Positions 49,471-58,134 of a stretch of 63,502 nucleotides of DNA are shown one piece after another (the stretch's first letter is position 1; every line of letters begins with the position of its first letter). The notes under the pieces are model-generated. The model was not told where the DNA came from and searched no databases. It saw nothing but the letters and a program-made list of their open reading frames with translations. The position numbers and the translations under genes were made by a program. Source of the DNA: Streptomyces sp. AC555_RSS877 (GTDB lineage Bacteria > Actinomycetota > Actinomycetes > Streptomycetales > Streptomycetaceae); the NCBI RefSeq assembly GCF_019049245.1, contig NZ_JAGMUK010000044.1, forward strand, positions 1 to 63,502, given 5' to 3'.

Positions 49471-50406
49471 CTATCCGAGCGCGCGCAACCCCGGCACGAA
49501 GGCCACCAGCAACGGCACGACCGGCACCAGCGCGGCCGCCGCCGTCAGCCGCAGCCGACGGGCCGCGGTGAGCCGGTCCGGGGGTGTGAGCAGCCGGTGG
49601 ACCCGCTGCGGCACGTGGGCCTGCGGGGTCGGGCACGGGCCGAACACGCCCCGGTCCTCGTTCAGTCCGACCAGGGCGAGGGCGGTGGTCAGCCGGCCGA
49701 AGCGGCGGGAGGCCATGTCGTCGGCGGCGAGCTCCACCAGCCGGTGCATCTCGTCCCGGAACCCGGCGAAGACCCGCACCTGTGGGAACCCGGCGGCCAG
49801 CGCGGCCGAGCAGTGCAGCAGCCAGTCGTGCCGGGCCTGCGCGTGACCCTCCTCGTGGGCGACGAGGGCGTCCAGCTGGCGGCCCTTGAGGCGGCGCAGC
49901 GCGGCCGTCGTGATGACGAGCCGGGGAGCCGTGCTCGGCAGCCACCAGGCGTCGGGCCGCTCGCCCTCAAGGATCACGAGCCGGCTGCCGGCGGCCTCCT
50001 CGCCGGGCAACAGGGGAGCGCGCACCAGAAGTTCGGACCGGCGCCGCCGACGGCGCGCACGCGCCCGGAGGACCTCCCGGACCAGCATCGCCGCGCTCCA
50101 CGCCCCGCCGCACGCGAGCGCCACCGCCGTCGCCGCGGCCCACGGCTCGGCCGTGCCGAGGGTGTACGCCTCCACGACGACGTGCGGTGCCGGGGCGAAC
50201 ACATGGCCGCCCACCGCCTGCCAGGCGGTCGCCGCGCTGAGCGTCATCGACAGCGCGCAGCAAAGGAGTACGGCCGCCACCGCGCACTGCCACGCCCACA
50301 GAGCGAGCACCGGTTCACGGTCCGCCCAGTCGGCCCGGGCCAGCAGCCGGGGCGCGACGACGGCGGTCAGGGCGCCGAGCAGCAACAGTGCCGCGGGGAG
50401 CATCAT
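49471..50406 (-). CDS. M56-family membrane metallopeptidase (BlaR1/HtpX-like)
   Basis: 311 aa from the first of two ATGs at 50406. Three or four N-terminal helices (PAALLLLGALTAVVAPRLL, ALWAWQCAVAAVLLCCALSM, AAATAVALACGGAWSAAML), a cytoplasmic zinc-protease domain with VAHEEGHAQARHDW (HExxH) and the downstream Glu in LVELAADDMASRRFG, and a last helix (AAAALVPVVPLLVAFVPG). In other genomes an M56 gene usually neighbours a BlaI-type repressor; none is present next to it here. TAAGCT (50414-50419, minus strand) lies 7 nt before the ATG, with no ribosome site, so it is probably leaderless. Confidence 0.87.
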   Translation of the reverse strand: MMLPAALLLLGALTAVVAPRLLARADWADREPVLALWAWQCAVAAVLLCCALSMTLSAATAWQAVGGHVFAPAPHVVVEAYTLGTAEPWAAATAVALACGGAWSAAMLVREVLRARARRRRRRSELLVRAPLLPGEEAAGSRLVILEGERPDAWWLPSTAPRLVITTAALRRLKGRQLDALVAHEEGHAQARHDWLLHCSAALAAGFPQVRVFAGFRDEMHRLVELAADDMASRRFGRLTTALALVGLNEDRGVFGPCPTPQAHVPQRVHRLLTPPDRLTAARRLRLTAAAALVPVVPLLVAFVPGLRALG

Positions 50407-50541
50407 GGGGGGCAGCTTATGAGCGCCGGGCCGCTCGAAGGTACGGCCTGCCACGGGAAGTGACGCAGGCAACGGCTGCGTACGGCGTTCCGCGCGACCC
50501 GAGCCTCGGCGCCCACGCCCCTCACCATCGGGCACGCCGCT

Positions 50542-51078
50542 TCAGAGCGTCAGCAGCATCGCGACCATCCCGATCCCCATCGACAGCCGGCACGCCCGCA
50601 CCAGCTCCGGCCGGTCGCCCCACCCCGCGGCGCCGCCCCCCGCGGCGACGGGCACCAGACGCAGGCCGGACAGCAGCACGTATCCGGTGAAGTAGACGAG
50701 CAGCGCCCCCGTCAGCAGCGGGACTCCGCCGCCGGATCCGGTGTGGTGTCCGGGGGAGGCGGCCATCACCACCGCCATGTAGACCATGGCGGCGGAGCCG
50801 ACGAGGTGGTGCAGGTGGTGGGCGCTCGCCCGGGCCGCCCACAGGGCGTGCAGCGCCGCAGCGCCGAACACGACCGCGTAGGCGGGCCAGGCCCACGACG
50901 GGGGTGTGAACACCGCGGCGGGCACGGCCATCGCGGCCATGCCGAAGCCCATCAGCGCCTCGCCGCCCGCCGACCGGCGCTGCGCCTCCACGGTGCTGCG
51001 CATCCGCAACAGGCAGTACGCCCCGGTCGCCGCACACAGCGCCACCAGCAGCCAGCCGGGCGAAGCCGGTCCGTGCAC
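50542..51078 (-). CDS. DUF5134-like membrane protein
   Basis: 178 aa from GTG 51078, with GGGGAGG 5 nt upstream; a very long upstream extension of this frame runs antisense through the FUSC gene and is rejected. Six hydrophobic helices (SPGWLLVALCAATGAYCLLR, ALMGFGMAAMAVPAAVF, AWPAYAVVFGAAALHALW, HHLVGSAAMVYMAVVMA, LLTGALLVYFTGYVLLSGL, CRLSMGIGMVAMLLTL) with a His-rich loop HHLHHL. This is the DUF5134 pattern (from memory), seen near copper and metal genes in actinobacteria. Function unknown. It converges from the left side on nothing; the FUSC-MarR operon is divergent. Confidence 0.75.
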   Translation of the reverse strand: MHGPASPGWLLVALCAATGAYCLLRMRSTVEAQRRSAGGEALMGFGMAAMAVPAAVFTPPSWAWPAYAVVFGAAALHALWAARASAHHLHHLVGSAAMVYMAVVMAASPGHHTGSGGGVPLLTGALLVYFTGYVLLSGLRLVPVAAGGGAAGWGDRPELVRACRLSMGIGMVAMLLTL

Positions 51079-51221
51079 GCCCACCTCCCCGCTCGACGAT
51101 CGGTACCTGACGGTCGGTGCTCGACGGTCGGTCAAGGGATGCCCCCGGCATGCGGCGCGCAAGCGAGCGCAAGGATGTACACGGGGAGCATTCGGCGGAG
51201 CACAGCACGTGACCGGGTGTC

Positions 51222-51248
51222 TTTTACAGGTAAAACACCTGCTAATCT
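51222..51248 (+). promoter_or_regulatory. MarR operator and promoter of the FUSC-MarR operon
   Basis: TTTTAC-AG-GTAAAA (51222-51235) is a perfect 14-bp dyad of MarR type in otherwise GC-rich DNA. TAATCT (51243-51248), the likely -10 box, follows by 7 nt and precedes the ATG by 7 nt. Confidence 0.72.
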
Positions 51249-51255
51249 TGTGTCC

Positions 51256-52941
51256 ATGAGCCGTCCCACCCCCGCCTCCGCCGCGTCGCCCGCCCGACGC
51301 CTCCCGCTCGCCGGCGTGCTGCGGCTCGGCCGGCCCTCCGACATCTGGTTCAAGCCCGCCCTGAGCGTGGTCGTCGCGGTCGCCCCGCCCAACCTGCTCC
51401 TGCTGGCCCTCGACCGGCTCGACCTGGCGATGTACGCGATGGCCGGATCCCTCTGCGCGCTCTACGCCCACAACCGCCCCTACGCCGCCCGGGCCCGCGC
51501 CCTGGCATGGGTGGTCCTCGGCATGATCAGTGGCCTCGCCGTCGCCCTGCTCGCGGCCTCCCTCACCACCGGCGCCGTCGTCCTGGTGGCCGTCGGCGCC
51601 GCCCTGGCCGCCGTACAGAAGGTGCTGTGCGACGCCACCCGTATCGGACCGCCGGGCAACGTGGTCCTCACCTTCATCAGCTCCGCCGCCCTGTTCACGC
51701 CTCAGACCCTCGGGCAGATCCCGGCCCACCTGGCGCTGGCCACCGCGACGGGCGCCTGGGCCTGGCTCGTCGGCATGGCTCCCGGCCTGCTGCGCCCGCA
51801 CGGCCCCGAGCGCCGCGCCACCGCGCACGCGCTGAACGCCGCCGCCGCGTACGCCGCCACGCACGGCACCGGCGACGGACACGCCAAGGCCCGCGCCACG
51901 GCGGCCGCCGCCGTGCAGGCCGCCTGGCAGACGCTGCTGTCCGCCGGAGCCTCCACCGAGCCCCGGCGCGCCCTCGAACGGCTCGTCGTGCGCGCCGAGG
52001 TCGCACTCGCCGCCCCCGCGGACACGGACCCCGAGCCGCTGCGCACCTGGGGCCGCGCCCTGCGCGGCACCAAAGCGGTCCCGCGGACCGGGCAACTGCC
52101 CGCCGAGACCGACGAACTCCTCGGCGTGGACGCCGAACTCGCCTCCCCGGTCCCCCCGTGGTGGAGCCGGCTCGGACCACTGACCCCGCTCGCCGTGCGC
52201 ACCGCCCTCGGCTGCGCCCTGGCCGGCTACGCCTCGCTCGCTCTCGGCGTCGGCCGCCCCTACTGGGCCCTGGTCACCGCCGCCTCCCTCTACCAGGCCA
52301 ACCTCACCCTCACCTGGAGTCGGGGCGTCCAGCGGGTCGTCGGCAACCTCGTCGGTGTCCTCCTCTTCGCCGCCGTGGTCCCGCTGGCCCACCTCGGCCC
52401 GGCGGCACTGGTCCTGTGCTGCCTCGCCTTCAACTTCGGCACCGAGGCCCTGATCAGCCGCAACTACTGGCTCGGCAGCGTCTGTGTGACCCCGATGGCC
52501 CTGCTCATCACCGAGTTCGCCGGCTACCAGCAGCCCGGCCGGCTCATCACCGAGCGGATCGTCGACACGGTCGTCGGCGCCCTGGTCGGCTTCGTGGCGG
52601 CCGTCGCCGTCACCAACCGGCGCGCGGGCACCGGCGTCGAGCACGCACTGACCGCCGTGGAGCGCGCCCGCGAGCGCGCCGCTCGGCTCCTGGCGGAGCC
52701 GCGGCCCGCGTCCGCAAGCCTGGAGTCCGCCCGCCGCGCCCTCGCCGCCGCCCTGGTCGATCTGCGTGCCACCGTGGAGGCCGCGTCCGGCGAATGGTGG
52801 CAGCGCGCCCTGCCCCACGAGAGGGTCGTGCTCGCCGAGCAGTCCGGACACCGTACGCTCGCGGCGACGGTACGGCGCCAGGGACCGCACCTGGGCCTGG
52901 ACCGTCACACCCACCAGGCGACGGAGGACGTACGGCCATGA
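51256..52941 (+). CDS. FUSC-family membrane protein, MarR-linked
   Basis: 561 aa. Two blocks of transmembrane helices (residues about 25-170: PALSVVVAVAPPNLLLLALD, LAMYAMAGSLCALYAHNRPY, ALAWVVLGMISGLAVALLAAS; and about 310-460: VRTALGCALAGYASLALGVGRPYWALVTAASLYQANLTLTWSRGVQRVVGNLVGVLLF) separated by a soluble helical region, plus a helical C-terminus. The second block has the FUSC signature YWALxxAA...RGxQRVxGNLxG. It is translated from a probable leaderless start and overlaps the MarR gene by 4 nt. Likely an exporter of an organic acid or drug that the MarR protein senses. Confidence 0.87.
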   Translation: MSRPTPASAASPARRLPLAGVLRLGRPSDIWFKPALSVVVAVAPPNLLLLALDRLDLAMYAMAGSLCALYAHNRPYAARARALAWVVLGMISGLAVALLAASLTTGAVVLVAVGAALAAVQKVLCDATRIGPPGNVVLTFISSAALFTPQTLGQIPAHLALATATGAWAWLVGMAPGLLRPHGPERRATAHALNAAAAYAATHGTGDGHAKARATAAAAVQAAWQTLLSAGASTEPRRALERLVVRAEVALAAPADTDPEPLRTWGRALRGTKAVPRTGQLPAETDELLGVDAELASPVPPWWSRLGPLTPLAVRTALGCALAGYASLALGVGRPYWALVTAASLYQANLTLTWSRGVQRVVGNLVGVLLFAAVVPLAHLGPAALVLCCLAFNFGTEALISRNYWLGSVCVTPMALLITEFAGYQQPGRLITERIVDTVVGALVGFVAAVAVTNRRAGTGVEHALTAVERARERAARLLAEPRPASASLESARRALAAALVDLRATVEAASGEWWQRALPHERVVLAEQSGHRTLAATVRRQGPHLGLDRHTHQATEDVRP

Positions 52942-53480
52942 CGGCGAGCAACGGAGCGGGCGCCCCCGGAACGACGCGGAGCGACACCGTCGCCGCGGTG
53001 GTCCGGCAGTGGCAGACCGTCCACCCCGACCTCGACACCGGCCCGATGGAGATCATCGGCCGCGTCAACCGCTGCGCCGCGCTCCTTCAGCAGGCCGAGG
53101 ACGCCCCGCTGCGGCGGGCGGGCCTGAGCCGCCCCGAGTTCGACCTGCTGGGCGCGCTGCGCCGCACCGGACACGAACTCACCCCCGGTGAACTGGCCCG
53201 CGAGACCTTCTCCTCCGGCGCCGCCGTCACCAAACGCCTCAAGGCCCTGACCGAGCGCGGCCTGGTCGAGCGCCGCGGCGACAGCCGTGACCGCCGGGTG
53301 GCCCACCTCCGCCTCACCGACGCCGGGCGCGACCTGGTCGACGGCATCATGCCCGCGCAGCTCGCCTACGAGACCACCGTGCTGTCCGGCCTGGACCCGG
53401 CCGAGCGGGACGAACTGGCCGTCCTGCTCTCCGGGTTGCTGGGCCGACTGGAGGGGCTCGCCGGGGTACTGCGTCCCTGA
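52938..53480 (+). CDS. MarR-family transcriptional regulator
   Basis: 180 aa, ATG overlapping the FUSC stop (ATGA), with GGAGGAC upstream. Dimer helix EIIGRVNRCAALLQQAEDAPL, winged HTH GLSRPEFDLLGALRRTGHELTPGELARETFSSGAAVTKRLKALTERGLVERRGDSRDRRVAHLRLTDAG, and C-terminal dimer helices. The wing arginine motif DxRDRR is intact. It probably represses its own operon by binding the TTTTAC/GTAAAA dyad at 51222-51235 and releases on binding a phenolic or anionic ligand exported by the FUSC protein. Confidence 0.92.
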   Translation: MTASNGAGAPGTTRSDTVAAVVRQWQTVHPDLDTGPMEIIGRVNRCAALLQQAEDAPLRRAGLSRPEFDLLGALRRTGHELTPGELARETFSSGAAVTKRLKALTERGLVERRGDSRDRRVAHLRLTDAGRDLVDGIMPAQLAYETTVLSGLDPAERDELAVLLSGLLGRLEGLAGVLRP

Positions 53481-53962
53481 TCCCCTCCCGCGCGCCGGTC
53501 GCGGCCGTTTCCGACGTGCGCGCGCCCATGGACGCGACCGGCACCCGCTTCCTCCCGAGCCCCCCGCCCCCGACACGCTCACCGGGGACCCGGCACCGAG
53601 ACCGGCCCCTATCACGGCGGCGCGAGCGGAACTCTCCACGGCCTGGACGGCGACGGGGTGCCCAGGCCGACCCGGTACGGGAGTTTCGGCCCCGCCAACG
53701 TCTCCCTGCGCGTCGACAGCGAGGCGCCGCGCGAACTGCGGCTGCCGCGAGCCACAAGTGGGCGGCGTGAGGCCATACCGACACCCGAGTGGAGCTGACC
53801 GCCGGCAGGCGCCGCATCACCCTCGCCGCGCAGGACGCCGGCCTGGGCTTCACCAGGGGCGGCGCGGTCGTCGACGAGCTGGACCCGACCCGGCGCGACG
53901 ACGACAACACCGCCCTGTACGCCGCGTTGCGCCGACCGCCGCCGGGACCACGTTCCGGTGGC
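53481..53962 (+). pseudogene. Decayed carbohydrate-binding-module-like fragment
   Basis: No intact gene is seen. Translated pieces in different frames resemble a CBM6/35-type module: YGSFGPANVSLRVDSEAPRE followed by LRLPRATSG, then after a frame change RVELTAGRRRITLAAQDAGL followed by GFTRGGAVVDELDPT, which fits the usual ending VxLTAGxNTITLxxGxxGxxxDxIxL. The order is right for one domain with at least one frameshift. It may be what is left of a secreted glycosidase. The MarR stop and the VOC stop flank it. Confidence 0.4.
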
Positions 53963-54355
53963 TCAGATGGCGGACCGGTACCGCAGCGGATGGTCCGGCG
54001 GAACCTCCACCAGCACGATCCGCGTCCCGTCGGGATCCGCGATCCACATCTCGATCAGCCCCCACGGCTCCTTCACCGGCGGCCGCACGATCTCGACCCC
54101 CTTGGCCCGCAGCTCGTCGTGCGCGGCGGACACGTCCTCGACCTGCATCCACAACCGCACGGCCGGTGACGGCGCCACGTCGGACCGCCCGGACACCTCC
54201 AGGAATCCGCCCCCGAGGAAGTAGACGGTCCCGCGCTCCGGCCCCGTACCGAACTCACGGGAGACCGCGAGTCCCAGCTGCTCGCCGTAGAAAAAGCGGG
54301 ACCGTTCCGGATCGGTGGGCCGCAGCAGGGTGCGGCCACTCAGTACATGCACCAT
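53963..54355 (-). CDS. VOC-family (glyoxalase/bleomycin-resistance fold) protein
   Basis: 130 aa from the ATG at 54355. A single VOC domain: MVHVLSGRTLLRPTDPERSRFFYGEQLGLAVSREFG, VYFLGGGFLEVSG, VRLWMQVEDVSAAHDELRAKGVEIVRPPVKEPWGLIEMWIADPDGTRIVLVEVPPDHPL. The paired beta-alpha-beta-beta-beta units and the terminal Glu in VLVEVP are as in metal-dependent members. Substrate unknown. TACGCT (54364-54369, minus strand) lies 8 nt before the ATG without a ribosome site, so it is probably leaderless. It is divergent from the GNAT gene. Confidence 0.86.
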   Translation of the reverse strand: MVHVLSGRTLLRPTDPERSRFFYGEQLGLAVSREFGTGPERGTVYFLGGGFLEVSGRSDVAPSPAVRLWMQVEDVSAAHDELRAKGVEIVRPPVKEPWGLIEMWIADPDGTRIVLVEVPPDHPLRYRSAI

Positions 54356-54425
54356 ACATCCGGAGCGTAGTGGCAGGGGGTTACTCTCGTCGGGCCCGAG
54401 CCGCGCGAGAACCGGAGAGCCGACC

Positions 54426-54956
54426 ATGGAAACCGCCCTGACCTTTCGCGACGCCACCGACGCCGACGTGGACGCGCTGGTCGTGCTGATCGAGTCGGCG
54501 TACCGGGGAGACGCCAGCCGCAGCGGGTGGACCACCGAGGCGGACATCCTCGAAGGGCAGCGGACGGACCCGGAGGGCGTGCGGGAGGTCATCAAGTCGC
54601 CCGACAGCAGGCTGCTCACGGTCGAGCGCGAGGGACGGATCGTCGCCTGCTGCCAGCTCGAACACCGCGGCGCGCACGCCTACTTCGGGATGTTCGCGGT
54701 CAGCCCGGTTCTCCAGGGTGCCGGCCTCGGCAAGGTGATCATCGCGGAGGCGGAGCGGACCGCCCGCGAGACCTGGGGCGTCACCGAGATGCACATGACG
54801 GTGATCTCCGTACGCGACGACCTCATCGCCTGGTACGAGCGCCGCGGCTACCGCCGTACGGGACGGATGACCCCCTTCCCGTACGGCGACGAGCGTTTCG
54901 GCGTGCCGCAGCGCGACGACCTGCAGTTCGAGCTGCTGGTCAAGGAGCTCGCATGA
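54426..54956 (+). CDS. GNAT-family N-acetyltransferase
   Basis: 176 aa with GGAGAG upstream. GNAT fold: TFRDATDADVDALVVLIESAYRGDASRSGWTTEADIL, RIVACCQLEHRGAHAYFGMFAVSPVLQGAGLGKVIIAEAERTARE (acetyl-CoA loop QGAGLGK), MTVISVRDDLIAWYERRGYRRTGRMTPFPY. The acceptor is unknown; the long N-terminal helix pair suggests a small amine or antibiotic-like substrate. It ends 3 nt before the stop of the convergent GDPD gene. Confidence 0.9.
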   Translation: METALTFRDATDADVDALVVLIESAYRGDASRSGWTTEADILEGQRTDPEGVREVIKSPDSRLLTVEREGRIVACCQLEHRGAHAYFGMFAVSPVLQGAGLGKVIIAEAERTARETWGVTEMHMTVISVRDDLIAWYERRGYRRTGRMTPFPYGDERFGVPQRDDLQFELLVKELA

Positions 54957-54959
54957 GCG

Positions 54960-55643
54960 TCACGCCGTGAAGCGGCCGGTGCGTTTGATCTCCGGATAGT
55001 CGGTGGTGGCGCCGTCCAGCCCCAGCGCCCGTACCAGCCGCAGCTGGTCCTGCGTGTTCACCACCCAGCCGATGATCTTCAGGTCGGCCTTCCGGGCGTC
55101 CTCGACGACCTCCAGGGTGAGCCGGCGGATGTTCAGGCAGACGGTCGAGGCACCGGCCGCGACCGCGCGGTCCACGATGTCGGGGCCGAACCGGCTGGCG
55201 ATCAGCGCGGTCCGTACCCCTGGCACCAGCCGGGCGATCTCGGCGATCGCCTCGTCGTGGAACGAGGAGACCTCCACGCGGGCGGCCAGGTCCCGGCGGT
55301 GCATGACCTCCGCCAGCGCGCGCGCCGCCGCCACGTCCTTGATCTCGGCCTGCAACGGCGCGTGCACGCCGTCCAGGACCTCCTCGAACACGGGGACCCG
55401 CTCACCGCGGCCCGCGTCCAGGGCACGCAGCTCGGCGAGGGTCTGCTCGGCGATCGCGCCGGTGCCGTCGGTCGTACGGTCCACGTCGGTGTCGTGCATC
55501 ACGACGAGGGCGCCGTCCTTGCTCAGGTGCAGATCGAGTTCGATGACGTCGAGGCCCGCCTGCTCGGCGGCGACGAAGGAACGGAGAGTGTTCTCGGGCT
55601 CGACACCCATGACTCCGCGGTGACCGATGGTGAGGAAGTTCAA
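54960..55643 (-). CDS. Glycerophosphodiester phosphodiesterase
   Basis: 227 aa starting at TTG 55643, which gives the family's usual beginning NFLTIGHRGVMGVEPENTLRSF; the longer frame upstream lacks family similarity. GDPD motifs: HRGxxxxxPENT, DVIELDLHLSKDGALVVMHDTDVDRTTDGTG (ELDxxxxxD...HD), VPVFEEVLD, LQAEIKD, VSSFHDEAI, IIGWVVNTQDQLRLVRALGLDGATTDYP. It hydrolyses glycerophosphodiesters to glycerol-3-phosphate and an alcohol; cytosolic, no signal. AAGCGAG about 9 nt upstream is a weak ribosome site. Confidence 0.9.
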   Translation of the reverse strand: MNFLTIGHRGVMGVEPENTLRSFVAAEQAGLDVIELDLHLSKDGALVVMHDTDVDRTTDGTGAIAEQTLAELRALDAGRGERVPVFEEVLDGVHAPLQAEIKDVAAARALAEVMHRRDLAARVEVSSFHDEAIAEIARLVPGVRTALIASRFGPDIVDRAVAAGASTVCLNIRRLTLEVVEDARKADLKIIGWVVNTQDQLRLVRALGLDGATTDYPEIKRTGRFTA

Positions 55644-55930
55644 GATGCGACTCGCTTCCGTCGGGGGTGGCGGTGGGGGAACCACGCGCGGCCGGGGCGG
55701 ACGGCCGTGTGGGCAGGTCCGAAGCCTAGCGGCCCGGCCGCGCGATGAACCCGCGCCTGCGACGGGAGCGGGTGTGCGAAGCGGAAGCGTTTGCCGAACA
55801 GGTGTCCGACAGGAAAAAATCCTGTGACCATCAGGGTGGCGCAGGATAATTTCCCGAGGCTCCACTTGCTGGGAGAATCCTCGTATGCATACGGTGTCCT
55901 GACGTGAGGTTTTCCCGTGGAGGATGGGAC

Positions 55931-57328
55931 ATGACGGAAATTCTTGTGCAGGTGGGTTCGGGGGACCAGGTTCCTCCCGCGGCCAGGGTGGTGGAGCATC
56001 CGGCGTGGCCCGTGCTCAAGGATGCCGTGGAGCAGATCCGGCCATGGCAGTCCAAGGACGGATCGATCGACTTCGACGCGGAGGGCGCCCCGGACCCCGC
56101 GGAGGCGGAACGCGCCGTCCGGCGTGTCGTGCACGCCGTCGAGGAACTGTCCCCGCTGCTCCCGCACGACAGCGCCTACCACCAGGCCCTCGTGAAGGAC
56201 CTGCACCACTGGGCGGAGGGCGGCTTCCAGGTGCCGGACTTCCTCGACTCGCTGCTGGCCTTCCAGCCCGCCGCGAACCGCGCGGACGGCCTGCAGCACC
56301 TGGTCGTCTTCCCGATGTACACGCAGAACGGCAATCCGGACCGCAACCTCGAGGCGGTCGTGCTGCGCATGGTCTGGCCCCAGTGGCTGGCCGAACTGGA
56401 GCGCACCCGTTACGACAACCCGCTGTTCTGCGGCATCCGGTTCGAGGACTTCACGGCCGGCTACGACACCAACTCCGCCGTCCTCTTCCCCGAGACCATC
56501 GCCGTGCGCGAGGCGCCCGAGCGGTTCAGCTGGGGCGGCATCTTCTGCGACCGCGAGGCGGCCCGCTTCCGCCGGGTCACCGACGCCGCCGTGGACATCC
56601 TGGGTCTGGAGCTGCCCGAGGACATCGCCGCGATGGTCCACGACCAGAAGCGCTGCGAGGAGGCGTTCGTGCTGTGGGACATGGTCCACGACCGCACCCA
56701 CAGCCACGGCGACCTGCCCTTCGACCCGTTCATGATCAAGCAGCGCCAGCCGTTCTGGATGTACGGCCTCGAAGAGCTGCGCTGTGACCTCACCGCCTTC
56801 AGGGAGGCCGTGAAGCTGGAGGCCGACGGCGTCCCGCAGGCCCGTGACGTGCAGTACGCGGTGCTGTTCGACCGCATGTTCCGCTTCCCGGTCACCGGTG
56901 AGCGCGTGCGCAACTACGACGGCCTCGGCGGCCAGCTCCTGTTCGCCTACCTCCACAAGCACGACGTCGTCCGCTGGACCGACAACCAGCTGTTCATCGA
57001 CTGGCAGCGCGCGCCCCAGGTCACCAACGAGCTGTGCGCCGACATCGAGCAGCTGTACCGCGACGGCATCGACCGCCCCAAGCTCGTCCACTGGTTCGCC
57101 GGATACGAGCTGGTCTCCACCTACCTCGCACCGCACCCGGGCTCCCGCTGGGCCAAGGGCCCCGACGCCCTCGACCTGACGCAGCCGCCGCGGAAACTCG
57201 TCGATGAGGTGCTTCCTGACGAGTTTCCGCTGAGCATGTTCTATGAGGCACTTTCCAAGAAGCTGAAAAGCGTGATCGCCTCCACCCGGGGCATCACGGC
57301 GGAGAGCGCCGAGCGGGTCGCCGCGTGA
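55931..57328 (+). CDS. DUF6421 family protein with gluzincin-like HxxxH/EExR motifs
   Basis: 465 aa from the ATG at 55931 (GGAGG 8 nt upstream). I recognise it as the DUF6421 family (from memory), function unknown. The mid-region has DMVHDRTHSHGDLPFDPFMIKQ with H253-D-R-T-H257 (plus H259), and 24 residues later GLEELRCDLTAFREA (E281-E282-L-R-C-D286). This spacing and order resemble the HExxxH/HExxH ... EExRxD zinc site of M49-like and other gluzincin peptidases, with Asp in place of the catalytic Glu. It is first in an operon with the SDR and threonine aldolase genes. Confidence 0.75.
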   Translation: MTEILVQVGSGDQVPPAARVVEHPAWPVLKDAVEQIRPWQSKDGSIDFDAEGAPDPAEAERAVRRVVHAVEELSPLLPHDSAYHQALVKDLHHWAEGGFQVPDFLDSLLAFQPAANRADGLQHLVVFPMYTQNGNPDRNLEAVVLRMVWPQWLAELERTRYDNPLFCGIRFEDFTAGYDTNSAVLFPETIAVREAPERFSWGGIFCDREAARFRRVTDAAVDILGLELPEDIAAMVHDQKRCEEAFVLWDMVHDRTHSHGDLPFDPFMIKQRQPFWMYGLEELRCDLTAFREAVKLEADGVPQARDVQYAVLFDRMFRFPVTGERVRNYDGLGGQLLFAYLHKHDVVRWTDNQLFIDWQRAPQVTNELCADIEQLYRDGIDRPKLVHWFAGYELVSTYLAPHPGSRWAKGPDALDLTQPPRKLVDEVLPDEFPLSMFYEALSKKLKSVIASTRGITAESAERVAA

Positions 57329-57378
57329 GCGACCGCGTGCACGGTGAACCAGCGCACATTGCTCAGGAGGCGAAGACC

Positions 57379-58134
57379 ATGGGGAACGGGGCTCTCAGCG
57401 GTGCGGTGATCGCGGTGGCCGGCGCGGGCGGACCCGCGGGGCGCGCGACGCTTCTCAGGCTCGCCGAGGCGGGCGCGACCGTCGTCGGCGCGGACAACGA
57501 CCCCGAGCGGCTGGCGGAGGCCGTGGACGCGGCCCGCTACAGCGCCGGCGGCGCCACGGTCACCGGGGAGACGGTCGACCTGCTCGACCTGGACTCGACC
57601 CGCGACTGGGCCGTCCATACCGAGAAGGAGTTCGGCCGGGTCGACGGCGTGGTGCACCTCGTCGGCGGCTGGCGCGGCAGCGAGACCTTCGCCAAAACCA
57701 ACCTGCACGACTGGGACCTGCTCGAGCTGTTGCTGATCCGCACCGTGCAGCACACCTCCCTCGCCTTCCACGAGGCGTTGCAGCGCAGTGACCGGGGCCG
57801 GTACGTCCTGATCAGCGCCGCGGGTGCCAGCAAGCCCACCGCGGGCAACGCCGCGTACTCCGCCGCCAAGGCCGCCGCCGAGGCGTGGACGCTCGCGCTC
57901 GCCGACTACTTCCGCAAGGCGGGGATCTCCGCGGGCGCGGACGGGCCGACCTCCGCCGCTGCGATCCTGGTGGTGAAGGCGTTGGTGCACGACGCGATGC
58001 GTGCCGAGCGCCCCAACGCGAAGTTCGCGGGCTTCACCGATGTGAAGGACCTGGCCGAGGAGATCGTCGGGGTCTGGGAGAAGCCCGCCGCAGAAGTGAA
58101 CGGAAAGCGTCTGTGGCTGACCGAGAAGCCGTGA
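57379..58134 (+). CDS. Short-chain dehydrogenase/reductase
   Basis: 251 aa from the ATG at 57379, which has AGGAGG 8 nt upstream; a GTG at 57325 overlapping the previous stop is the alternative. Rossmann N-terminus AVIAVAGAGGPAGRATLLRLAEAGATVVGADNDPERL with a variant glycine motif, then DGVVHLVGGWRGS, catalytic Ser region YVLISAAGAS and Y-x-x-x-K in NAAYSAAKAAAEAW. The substrate is unknown. Its stop overlaps the GTG of the threonine aldolase gene, so it is part of the DUF6421-SDR-aldolase operon. Confidence 0.88.
   Translation: MGNGALSGAVIAVAGAGGPAGRATLLRLAEAGATVVGADNDPERLAEAVDAARYSAGGATVTGETVDLLDLDSTRDWAVHTEKEFGRVDGVVHLVGGWRGSETFAKTNLHDWDLLELLLIRTVQHTSLAFHEALQRSDRGRYVLISAAGASKPTAGNAAYSAAKAAAEAWTLALADYFRKAGISAGADGPTSAAAILVVKALVHDAMRAERPNAKFAGFTDVKDLAEEIVGVWEKPAAEVNGKRLWLTEKP

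Noticed and set aside
51079..52914. Extension of the DUF5134-like frame across the FUSC gene
   Set aside because: Antisense to a clear membrane protein; GTG 51078 has a strong ribosome site and gives the complete family length.
57325..57378. Earlier GTG start for the SDR gene overlapping the DUF6421 stop
   Set aside because: The ATG at 57379 has AGGAGG at good spacing and starts the Rossmann strand directly; the extra 18 residues look non-conserved. Not excluded.
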